DNA of 15,730 nt from NCBI GenBank assembly GCA_028288315.1, contig JAQBNY010000352.1, positions 1-15,730 of the forward strand. Direction: 5' to 3'. The position numbers and the translations under genes are program-made. The notes beneath the pieces were generated by a model that saw only the letters and a program-made list of their open reading frames with translations, was not told the origin of the DNA and did not search any database. How positions within the stretch are numbered: position 1 is the first letter of the stretch; each line of letters begins with the position of its first letter. The stretch comes from Mucilaginibacter sp. (lineage in GTDB: Bacteria > Bacteroidota > Bacteroidia > Sphingobacteriales > Sphingobacteriaceae). Shown here in pieces: positions 9,658 through 15,730 of the stretch.

Positions 9658-11964
9658 TTATTTAGATTTACGTCCTTTTAATTTTGCAGCTTCGGCATGG
9701 GCTTTAGCCTGCGCATCAACTACAGCAATAGTAACCATATTTACAATTTCTCTTACCGAACTGCCTAACTGTAATACGTGCACCGGTTTTTTTAGTCCAA
9801 GTAAGATTGGACCAACAGCCTCAGCACCACCAATTTCCTGCAGTAATTTGTAAGCTATATTACCAGATTCAAGTGTTGGGAATATTAATGTATTTGCCGG
9901 CTTTCCGTTAAGTGTAGAAAATTCAAAATTATCAGCCAGTAGTTCAGAATTTAGGGCAAAGTTGGCCTGCATCTCACCATCAACCACCATGTGAGGATAT
10001 TTTTCATGTAGGATACGTACAGCTTCCCTGGTCTTTTCAGGCACCTCTCCCTCGTTTGATCCAAAGTTGGAGTATGACAGCACAGCAACCCGTGGTTTAA
10101 CATTAAATTGCGCTACAGAGCGTTCCACAAGTATAGTAATATCTACCAGTTCCTGCACAGTTGGATTAACGTTAACTGTTGTATCGCCAAAAAATACCGG
10201 CCCTTTTCCGGTAATCATAAGGTACATACCAGCAACACGGTTAACACCCTCTTCGGTACCAATTATTTGCAGTGCGGGCTTTATAGTTGTTACATAGTCT
10301 TTGGTTAAGCCAGATATTAAGGCATCGGCCTGACCAAACTGTACCATACATGCCCCATAATAGTTACGGTCAATAATCAGTTTCCTGGCTTCGAACATGG
10401 TGATGCCCCTACGCTGGCGTTTTTTAAACAAAAACTCGGCAAACTCTTTTGAGCGCTCACAATCATCGCGGGTATCAATCATTTGCACATCATCAAGGTC
10501 AAGCTCGTTTTCTTTGATAATCCGTTTAATTTTTTCAATATTACCCAGCAAAATAGGGATAGCAATGCCTTCGTCTTTAACGATTTGGGCAGCCCTTAAG
10601 ATTTTGTAAGTATCGGCCTCGGCAAATACTACGCGTTTAGGTTCCTGTTTAGCTTTATTAGTAATATCGCGAAGCAATTTATTATTGTTACCTAAGCGGG
10701 AAAGTAGTTCTTCATGGTAAGCATCCCAATTAGTAATGGCCCTGCGTGCTACGCCCGACTCCATTGCCGCCCTTGCCACTGCTGATGATACTTCGGTAAT
10801 TAACCGCTGATCCATTGGCTTAGGGATAATATAATCGCGGCCAAATTTCAGGTTGGTAATGTTATATGCTAAGTTAACAGCCTCCGGAACCGGCTTTTTA
10901 GCCATCTCGGCTATGGCCTTTACCGCGGCTATCTTCATTTCTTCGTTAATGGCAGTTGCCCTAACATCAAGCGCCCCACGGAAAATGTATGGGAAACCTA
11001 ATACATTATTTACCTGGTTAGGAAAATCAGATCGGCCGGTTGCCATGATAATATCTTTACGGGCATTTATTGCCAGGTCATAAGATATTTCGGGCTCGGG
11101 GTTGGCCATTGCAAACACAATAGGATTTTTTGCCATGCTCACCAGCATTGCGGGCGTAACTACATTACCTGCAGATAAACCAACAAACACATCGGCATCC
11201 TTCATAGCATCAGCCAGGGAAGTAATGTCTTTACGCTGGGTAGCAAATTGCAGGCGCATCTCATCAAGGTCGGCGCGTTCTGGTGTAAGTAAACCGTTAA
11301 TGTCAAACATTACAAGGTTTTCTTTTTTAACGCCTAATGACAGGTACATTTTTGTGCAGGATACGGCTGCCGCGCCGGCACCGTTCACTACCATTTTTAT
11401 CTTATCAAGCTTTTTTCCTTGTATTTCACAAGCATTCATCAGGGCAGCGCCTGATATGATGGCCGTACCATGCTGATCATCATGCATTACAGGGATCTTC
11501 ATTTCTGCTTTAAGCCTGGTTTCTATCTCGAAACACGTTGGCGCAGATATATCTTCGAGGTTAATACCACCAAAAGTAGGCTCAAGGGCCTTAACTATAT
11601 TTACAAATTCATCAACCGTTTTGGCATTAATCTCCAGGTCAAAAACATCAATATCAGCATAAATCTTAAACAGCAGGCCCTTACCTTCCATAACCGGCTT
11701 ACTTGCTTCCGGGCCAATGTTACCTAAGCCTAATACCGCGGTACCATTACTAATAACAGCAACCAGGTTACCTTTTGCCGTGTATTTATACACGTCCTCA
11801 ACATTTTCTGCAATGCGCAGGCATGGCTCGGCCACACCTGGTGAGTAAGCTAATGTTAAATCGCGCTGAGAGTTGGTTGGCTTTGTAGGCACTACCTGTA
11901 TTTTGCCCGGACGACCTTTTGAGTGGTAATTTAAAGCGTCCTGTTTACGATTGGTTTTGTTCAT
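9658..11964 (-). CDS. maeB: NADP-dependent malic enzyme fused to a phosphotransacetylase-like domain (MaeB type)
   Basis: The predicted reaction is oxidative decarboxylation of malate to pyruvate with reduction of NAD(P), supplying NADPH and pyruvate. The 768-residue length fits the large fused class. The malic domain (about 1-165) has the catalytic Tyr40 in LAYSPGVAEP and a conserved Lys95 in VMEGKGLLFK. Metal-ligand candidates are Glu137-Asp138 and Asp162-Asp163 in MHDDQHGTA. The NAD(P)-binding domain (about 166-420) has a GAGAAA Rossmann turn (195-200) and MANPEPEI (286-293). The C-terminal part (about 441-762) resembles phosphotransacetylase. In E. coli MaeB this domain is regulatory and responds to acetyl-CoA; the same role here is inferred. 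NADP rather than NAD use is taken from the family and not proven. It heads the maeB-ruvA-sprA unit, with a promoter-like element 20 bases before the ATG and ruvA 4 bp after its stop. Confidence 0.95.
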   Translation of the reverse strand: MNKTNRKQDALNYHSKGRPGKIQVVPTKPTNSQRDLTLAYSPGVAEPCLRIAENVEDVYKYTAKGNLVAVISNGTAVLGLGNIGPEASKPVMEGKGLLFKIYADIDVFDLEINAKTVDEFVNIVKALEPTFGGINLEDISAPTCFEIETRLKAEMKIPVMHDDQHGTAIISGAALMNACEIQGKKLDKIKMVVNGAGAAAVSCTKMYLSLGVKKENLVMFDINGLLTPERADLDEMRLQFATQRKDITSLADAMKDADVFVGLSAGNVVTPAMLVSMAKNPIVFAMANPEPEISYDLAINARKDIIMATGRSDFPNQVNNVLGFPYIFRGALDVRATAINEEMKIAAVKAIAEMAKKPVPEAVNLAYNITNLKFGRDYIIPKPMDQRLITEVSSAVARAAMESGVARRAITNWDAYHEELLSRLGNNNKLLRDITNKAKQEPKRVVFAEADTYKILRAAQIVKDEGIAIPILLGNIEKIKRIIKENELDLDDVQMIDTRDDCERSKEFAEFLFKKRQRRGITMFEARKLIIDRNYYGACMVQFGQADALISGLTKDYVTTIKPALQIIGTEEGVNRVAGMYLMITGKGPVFFGDTTVNVNPTVQELVDITILVERSVAQFNVKPRVAVLSYSNFGSNEGEVPEKTREAVRILHEKYPHMVVDGEMQANFALNSELLADNFEFSTLNGKPANTLIFPTLESGNIAYKLLQEIGGAEAVGPILLGLKKPVHVLQLGSSVREIVNMVTIAVVDAQAKAHAEAAKLKGRKSK

Positions 11965-11983
11965 TTTATAAAATTGAGGCCCA

Positions 11984-11991
11984 CAAAATTA
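11984..11991 (-). promoter_or_regulatory. Predicted -7 promoter element for maeB-ruvA-sprA
   Basis: On the minus strand the bases read TAATTTTG, a perfect match to the Bacteroidota primary-sigma -7 consensus TAnnTTTG, ending 19 bases before the maeB ATG. A transcript starting about 7 bases further on would have a leader of roughly a dozen bases. I cannot find a convincing -33 TTTG at the expected spacing, so the call is tentative. The intergenic gap in which it lies (11965-12071) otherwise holds only the terminator of the upstream transglycosylase gene. Confidence 0.45.
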
Positions 11992-12015
11992 CAATTACTT
12001 TTTTTGAACTTGCTA

Positions 12016-12054
12016 AAAATAAAAGCCCGGCTTTGAAATACATCAAAACCGGGC
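12016..12054 (-). terminator. Intrinsic terminator after the lytic transglycosylase gene
   Basis: On the minus strand a 12-bp stem is formed by GCCCGGTTTTGA (12054-12043) and TCAAAGCCGGGC (12036-12025), with one G-U pair and a six-base loop. It is followed by the T-rich run TTTTATTTT (12024-12016). It lies 17 bp after the stop codon at 12072 and separates the tat-gatA-transglycosylase unit from maeB. The plus-strand reading also ends in a T-rich stretch, but no plus-strand gene runs into it. Confidence 0.9.
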
Positions 12055-12071
12055 CCTTTGTTTTTTATAAT

Positions 12072-13340
12072 TTATCCCTTGGTGATCTTAATTGTTAAGC
12101 CGGATTGCAGGTGTACCGTTTTGCTATTACCAAATTCAATATTTAGTTTCATCAGTTCATCAACATTTATACCATATTTAGTAGCAATACCTGTAAATGT
12201 ATCGCCTTTTTGGGTTGTATAATGGGCTGGCAAAACGCGCGCAGGCCCTGTTGCAACTGTACTTGATGTTGCAGTATTACTTGCTGCCTGTACTATTGCC
12301 GATGCCGGTACTTGTTTTGGCTGTACTGATGCTGTATAAACGGGCTGCGTGCGCACAAACGGTACCGGCCCATCCGGGTTGTTTAAAACCTGGGTTAAAG
12401 CAGCAAATCTTTCTTTTTCTATTTGTGGGATTATTAGTTTACGTGGTGCTGCTGCTGTGCCATTTATCATTAATTGCTTGTAGGCCGGGTTTAAGATGGA
12501 TATATCTTTTATGGTAACGCCCAGTACTTGTGCTATTTTACTCAATGGCACAAATTTACTTACCGATACGGTATCGGTAGTTGTAATAATGGTACATGCG
12601 TAAGGCGACAGGTTATGCCTTTTGGAATAATTCATTACATAGCTTACAGCAATGTAAGCAGGTACATAACCGCGGGTTTCGGCAGGCAGGTACTGGCGGA
12701 TAGACCAAAAATCATTTGCGCCGGCTTTTTCCATGGCATGCTCTACATTACTTTTACCACAGTTGTATGATGCAATAGCTAACAACCAATCGCCAAATTG
12801 CTGATAGGCATCTTTTAAATAAGCAGCTGCAGCCTGGCTGGATTGTACAGGGTCGCGGCGCTCATCAACATAATCGTTCATTTTAAGGCCGTAAACCTTT
12901 GCCGTTTCTGACATAAACTGCCACAACCCGGACGCGCCTACTCTTGAAACCGCATTAGGGTTAAGGGCAGATTCAACTATAGAAAGATATTTGATCTCAT
13001 CGGGGATGCCCGCGTCACGAAAAGCTTTTTCATAAATGGGGAAATAATATTTAGTAAGCCCCATAATGCGGCTAATCTCATCGCGACGGCCCATGTAATT
13101 ATCAATGTAGCTTTGTACATACTCATTATAATCTAAGGGCACATCTTTTTGGATAGAATCTAACCGGCGCTTAAAAATAACATTTTGATAAATAGACACC
13201 GGAACCTGGCTAACCGGCAACAGTACAGTGGTATCGGCAATACTCACTGGTGAATTTAAACTACTAAAATTGTTGTTGGAATTGGCTTTAACTATTTGTA
13301 ATGCTAATACACAAATAATAAAAGTTAACAGTCTCTTCAT
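12072..13340 (-). CDS. Membrane-bound-type lytic transglycosylase with LysM domain (MltD-like)
   Basis: This is predicted to cleave the MurNAc-GlcNAc bond of peptidoglycan in the periplasm with 1,6-anhydro product formation. The 422-residue protein has a Sec-type signal peptide (about 1-19) with Lys-Arg rather than a twin-arginine motif. No lipobox Cys is seen, so it may be soluble or periplasmic. A goose-lysozyme-like SLT domain follows (about 92-240). The catalytic glutamate is Glu123 in SIVESALNPNAVS, followed by GASGLWQFM (136-143) and ASYNCG (190-195). A degenerate LysM-like segment occupies about 258-305. A Pro/Ala/Ser/Thr/Val linker (about 320-370) leads to a clear LysM at about 373-420 (YTTQKGDTFTGIATKYG), a peptidoglycan anchor. 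It is last in its unit, 59 bp after gatA, with a strong terminator downstream. The family is secure; the exact MltD subtype is less so. Confidence 0.93.
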   Translation of the reverse strand: MKRLLTFIICVLALQIVKANSNNNFSSLNSPVSIADTTVLLPVSQVPVSIYQNVIFKRRLDSIQKDVPLDYNEYVQSYIDNYMGRRDEISRIMGLTKYYFPIYEKAFRDAGIPDEIKYLSIVESALNPNAVSRVGASGLWQFMSETAKVYGLKMNDYVDERRDPVQSSQAAAAYLKDAYQQFGDWLLAIASYNCGKSNVEHAMEKAGANDFWSIRQYLPAETRGYVPAYIAVSYVMNYSKRHNLSPYACTIITTTDTVSVSKFVPLSKIAQVLGVTIKDISILNPAYKQLMINGTAAAPRKLIIPQIEKERFAALTQVLNNPDGPVPFVRTQPVYTASVQPKQVPASAIVQAASNTATSSTVATGPARVLPAHYTTQKGDTFTGIATKYGINVDELMKLNIEFGNSKTVHLQSGLTIKITKG

Positions 13341-13399
13341 ACTTTACAGATAAAAAAATAATTTCGAGGCCATAGGTTATTTACTAAGATATTAACTTT

Positions 13400-14824
13400 T
13401 TATAGGTTCAAGAAATATTCTGAAAAATTTAACAGTTCTTGTTCGGAAAAAGCCTTAGATAATAATTGTAAGCCTAACGGCAAACCTTTATTATTATTGC
13501 CTGCAGGTAAAGATATTGCCGGCAAACCAGCAAGTGATGCTTGTACAGTAAAAATATCGTGTAAATAATTAACCACCGGATCTTGTTCTACCTTACCTAA
13601 ACTAAATGCCGGCTCGGGTGCTGTAGGGGTTAAAATAAAATCAAAATCTTCCAGTATTTCGTTGGTTTTATTCCTGATTAAACGGCGTACTTTTTGAGCC
13701 TTAGCGTAATAAGCATCGTAATAACCGGCGCTTAATACAAATGTGCCCAGCATTATACGGCGCTTAACTTCTGTCCCAAACCCTTCAGACCGCGAAAGCT
13801 TATAGGTTGATACCAGATCTGTAGCATTTGGGCTGCGGTAACCATAGTGTACACCATCATACCGGGCCAGGTTTGACGAAGCTTCGGCCATAGCAAGTAT
13901 GTAATACGTTGGCACCAAAAAATCAAGGTATTCAAATGATATTGGCTTTACGGTGTGCCCATCTGCGCGCAGCTTTTCAATAGAATCGACCATGCTATTT
14001 TTAACATCATCATCAACTCCCGGGCTTGACAACGCTTCCTGTAAATAGGCTATTTTCTTTTTACCGGGTTGTACTATTTCTTTAGAGTATTGCGGTACAG
14101 GATGTTGTGATAATGTACTGTCGAATTCATCGGCACCCGCCATTATCTCCAACAAAAGTGCAGCATCGGCAACGGAATTTGTTAATGTGCCTACCTGGTC
14201 AAATGACGAAGCGTAAGAGATAATACCATGCCTTGATATGCGCCCGTAAGATGGTTTAAACCCAACAACTCCACAAAAAGCAGCGGGTTGGCGTACAGAC
14301 CCGCCCGTATCAGTGCCAATTGCCGCGTGGCACATATTTGCCTGTACTGCTACTGCCGAACCACCCGAAGAGCCACCGGATACCCGGGTTTCATCAGCAT
14401 AGTTTTTTACCGGTCCAAAATAGGAGTTTTCATTAGCAGCACCCATTGCAAACTCATCGCAATTGCAACGGCCAATAATAATGGCATCTTCTGCCAATAA
14501 TCGTTCAACTATTGTTGCTGAATATATAGAAGTAAAATTTTCAAGTATTTTAGATGATGCCGTAACCTTATGGTCTTTATAGCAAATATTATCTTTTATA
14601 GCTATAACCATACCGGCAAGTTTACCGGCAGCACCCTGCTTTATTTTAGCATCAACATTTTTTGCGTTGGCAACGGCTTCCTGCTCAAAAACCTCGTTAA
14701 ATACGTTTAAATGTGTATTTGCATTTATTTGCTGCAGATAACCTTTTACAAGGCTTTCGGCTGTAATTTCCCCAATCTGCAATCCGCTCTTAATTTCATC
14801 GTAAGAGGAGTAGTGTATAGACAT
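13400..14824 (-). CDS. gatA: Asp/Glu-tRNA amidotransferase subunit A (GatA)
   Basis: GatA is the glutaminase subunit of GatCAB. It releases ammonia from glutamine, and GatB uses it to convert Glu-tRNA(Gln) and/or Asp-tRNA(Asn) to the correctly amidated form. The 474-residue length is typical. The amidase-signature Ser-cisSer-Lys triad is complete: Lys77 (AIKDNI), Ser152 (SGGSSGGS) and Ser176 (TDTGGSVRQPA). The spacing equals that of K79, S154 and S178 in Staphylococcus aureus GatA. The conserved block GVVGFKPSYGRIS (185-197) follows. This residue-level match favours GatA over a generic amidase. gatB and gatC are not in the window, which fits dispersed gat genes. It lies 102 bp after the short tatA and 59 bp before the transglycosylase, all co-directional. 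The leader is A/T-rich with no clear TAnnTTTG, so it may depend on the upstream promoter. Confidence 0.96.
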   Translation of the reverse strand: MSIHYSSYDEIKSGLQIGEITAESLVKGYLQQINANTHLNVFNEVFEQEAVANAKNVDAKIKQGAAGKLAGMVIAIKDNICYKDHKVTASSKILENFTSIYSATIVERLLAEDAIIIGRCNCDEFAMGAANENSYFGPVKNYADETRVSGGSSGGSAVAVQANMCHAAIGTDTGGSVRQPAAFCGVVGFKPSYGRISRHGIISYASSFDQVGTLTNSVADAALLLEIMAGADEFDSTLSQHPVPQYSKEIVQPGKKKIAYLQEALSSPGVDDDVKNSMVDSIEKLRADGHTVKPISFEYLDFLVPTYYILAMAEASSNLARYDGVHYGYRSPNATDLVSTYKLSRSEGFGTEVKRRIMLGTFVLSAGYYDAYYAKAQKVRRLIRNKTNEILEDFDFILTPTAPEPAFSLGKVEQDPVVNYLHDIFTVQASLAGLPAISLPAGNNNKGLPLGLQLLSKAFSEQELLNFSEYFLNL

Positions 14825-14888
14825 GCGCTAAAAATAAAAAAACTTATCCGTTGAAGCATCAATAATCCAACAGATCAGTTATAAGTTT

Positions 14889-14908
14889 AAAACAGCTACT
14901 GATAGCCG
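14889..14908 (-). terminator. Weak hairpin between tatA and gatA (possible attenuator)
   Basis: On the minus strand CGGCTA and TAGCTG pair around a TCAG loop (14908-14893, six pairs with one G-U), followed by only four T (14892-14889). It sits 18 bp after the short tatA stop, inside the 102-bp gap before gatA. It could lower read-through into gatA, but the stem is short and the T run brief, so it may have no function. Nothing else recognisable was seen in this gap. Confidence 0.25.
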
Positions 14909-14926
14909 GGTATAGCAATATAAAGA

Positions 14927-15112
14927 TTAAACTTTTGGTTTATCTTCTGTAGAAGTTGTACTTGCAGTATTGGTCTCGCCATTCTGCGCGTCTTTAAATT
15001 CTTTTACACCTCTGCCTAAACCTTTCATTAGCTCAGGAATTTTTTTACCGCCGAACATAATTAATATTGCAACGATGATCAGAATAATTTCTGGTGCGCC
15101 TAATCCACCCAT
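14927..15112 (-). CDS. tatA: Twin-arginine translocase subunit TatA (short paralog)
   Basis: TatA-family proteins oligomerise in the inner membrane to let folded, cofactor-bearing proteins cross after TatBC recognises the RR signal. This 61-residue copy has the expected layout: a short N-terminal transmembrane helix (about 7-20, APEIILIIVAILIMFGG), the FGG hinge, an amphipathic helix (about 22-44, KKIPELMKGLGRGVKEFKDA), and a short Thr/Ser-rich charged tail. A Glu is at position 8, where E. coli TatA has Gln and TatB has Glu. It starts 13 bp after the longer paralog and is almost certainly co-transcribed with it. The leader is A/T-rich without a Shine-Dalgarno sequence, as is usual in this phylum. 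No tatC is in the window, so its channel partner must be elsewhere. Confidence 0.93.
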   Translation of the reverse strand: MGGLGAPEIILIIVAILIMFGGKKIPELMKGLGRGVKEFKDAQNGETNTASTTSTEDKPKV

Positions 15113-15125
15113 GATAATTTAATTT

Positions 15126-15617
15126 TTATGTTATGTTAATATTTTTGTTATTATTTATATTCTTCTTAATATTCTTTTTAACTGGCGCCTCAGCCTTATC
15201 TGCTTCGTCGCTTACTTCATGCTTACCGGTAACCGGGTGTTTTAACTCAACACTTTCATGGCTGTATGTTTCTGGTGCCTCAGCGTTATTTAATTCCGTT
15301 CCTTCAATAGCATCTGTTGCTGCATGACCTTCAAAAGCTGGCAACGTGCCTGCAACAGGCTCGTATGATTGTACTTTTTCTTCTTCAGGAGTTGCAGTTG
15401 CTGCTATTTCCGTTTTCTTTTCTTCGTAATTATTTATCTGGTTGTTTATCTCTCGCTTAACATCTTCAGATGCATCTTTAAAATCGCGTATGCCTTTACC
15501 CAACCCACGTGCCAGTTCAGGCAGTTTTTCGCCACCAAACAGCATCAAAGCAGCAAATACGATCAATATCATTTCGCCGCTACCTATATTCAAAAATAAA
15601 AAAACAGAACTTAACAT
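15126..15617 (-). CDS. Long TatA/TatB-like Sec-independent translocase protein
   Basis: This is a second TatA-family protein, 163 residues long. A hydrophobic N-terminal extension (MLSSVFLFLNIG) leads into the transmembrane helix (about 15-28), the FGG hinge, and an amphipathic helix (GEKLPELARGLGKGIRDFKDA, about 29-49). A long acidic, Ala/Glu/Thr-rich tail follows (about 60-140), then a Lys/Asn-rich low-complexity end (KKNIKKNINNNKNINIT). The core is clearly homologous to the short tatA just downstream. Glu15 before the helix and the long tail are TatB-like traits, so it may serve as TatB; sequence alone does not decide this. A TAnnTTTG element lies 20 bases before the ATG, which could give the Tat pair its own promoter. 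It follows a probable M23 peptidase gene after a 53-bp gap. Confidence 0.9.
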   Translation of the reverse strand: MLSSVFLFLNIGSGEMILIVFAALMLFGGEKLPELARGLGKGIRDFKDASEDVKREINNQINNYEEKKTEIAATATPEEEKVQSYEPVAGTLPAFEGHAATDAIEGTELNNAEAPETYSHESVELKHPVTGKHEVSDEADKAEAPVKKNIKKNINNNKNINIT

Positions 15618-15636
15618 CTGGTATTAATTAAAGTTA

Positions 15637-15644
15637 CAAATATA
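15637..15644 (-). promoter_or_regulatory. Predicted -7 promoter element for the tat-gatA-transglycosylase genes
   Basis: On the minus strand the bases read TATATTTG, a perfect TAnnTTTG match, ending 19 bases before the ATG of the long TatA/B-like gene. This is the same distance as for the element before maeB. No clear -33 TTTG is present at the usual spacing. It lies in the 53-bp gap after the partial peptidase gene, so the tat genes may be transcribed both by read-through and from here. Confidence 0.42.
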
Positions 15645-15670
15645 TACAATTACAACGCTATAAAGTTCTA

Positions 15671-15730
15671 CTAATTGTCTGCCAGCCAAAGCTTAGGATT
15701 TACAACAGTTTTACCTTGATATAACGCAAA
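15671..15730 (-). CDS. C-terminal end of a probable M23/EnvC-type peptidoglycan peptidase (partial)
   Basis: The last 19 codons and stop of a minus-strand gene are visible; the rest is beyond the right edge. The translation FALYQGKTVVNPKLWLADN resembles the closing beta-strand and tail of LytM/M23 peptidases (murein hydrolase activator EnvC/NlpD type), which commonly end in a pattern like hxhhxxGxxhNPxxWL, where h is hydrophobic. M23 proteins cleave peptide crosslinks in peptidoglycan or, when degenerate, activate amidases. An M23 gene next to tatA paralogs is an arrangement I recall from Bacteroidota, which supports the call. With only 19 residues the catalytic state and full domain layout cannot be judged. 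Confidence 0.55.
   Translation of the reverse strand, partial: FALYQGKTVVNPKLWLADN

Noticed and set aside
11102..11476. 124-codon plus-strand ORF opposite the malic enzyme gene
   Set aside because: It overlaps the conserved NAD(P)-binding region of MaeB on the other strand. Its composition is that expected of a shadow frame and no domain is recognisable.
12072..13340. Tat or type IX export of the transglycosylase
   Set aside because: The N-terminus has Lys-Arg with a plain hydrophobic core rather than a twin-arginine motif. The C-terminus is a LysM domain and not a type IX sorting domain.
14825..14926. Promoter directly before gatA
   Set aside because: The 102-bp gap is A/T-rich but has no TAnnTTTG match; the nearest, TAAGTTTT, lacks the final G and sits in a T run. 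Read-through from the tat genes is as likely.
1..15730. Mobile element, phage, CRISPR, defence island, or RNA gene
   Set aside because: No transposase, integrase, direct-repeat array, tRNA-like cloverleaf or rRNA sequence was seen. The genes are intact housekeeping or envelope genes with uniform codon style.

Overview
The window reads as an ordinary chromosomal segment of a Bacteroidota bacterium, most likely in or near the Sphingobacteriaceae (Mucilaginibacter/Pedobacter-like). This rests on a full-length SprA (the type IX secretion translocon), AT-rich leaders without clear Shine-Dalgarno sequences, two perfect matches to the Bacteroidota -7 promoter consensus TAnnTTTG, and gene neighbourhoods (malic enzyme-ruvA-sprA and M23 peptidase-tatA-tatA-gatA-transglycosylase) that I recall from this phylum. 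The genus is an inference from protein style only. I see no mobile element, CRISPR array, tRNA, rRNA or other sign of transfer.

Layout. One plus-strand gene (37-1872) encodes a membrane-anchored AsmA-like envelope protein with a very basic C-terminal tail. It converges on everything else, which lies on the minus strand. Read in the direction of transcription, unit A runs from the right edge: the last codons of a probable M23/EnvC-type peptidase (15671-15730), a long TatA/B-like protein (15126-15617), a short TatA (14927-15112), gatA (13400-14824) and a LysM lytic transglycosylase (12072-13340), ending at a strong intrinsic terminator (about 12016-12054). Unit B starts at a promoter-like element near 11984 and runs through a malic enzyme-phosphotransacetylase fusion (9658-11964), ruvA (9069-9653) and the 7.2-kb sprA (1876-9045). 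Its stop lies 3 bp from the stop of the convergent plus-strand gene.

Functional themes. The cell envelope dominates: two protein-export systems (Tat components, and the type IX translocon SprA), peptidoglycan remodelling (transglycosylase and probable M23 peptidase) and an AsmA-like protein. They are interleaved with housekeeping genes for tRNA amidation (gatA), carbon metabolism (maeB) and recombination (ruvA). Every gene belongs to a recognisable family, and I did not find a clearly new system. The points most worth checking are the TTG start of sprA behind an out-of-frame ATG, the 3-bp convergent junction with no room for a terminator, the AsmA-like protein with its lysine/arginine-rich tail, and two tandem TatA paralogs that both carry a TatB-like glutamate. 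No stretch longer than 300 bases lacks a gene; the largest gaps are 107 and 102 bp and both are described.
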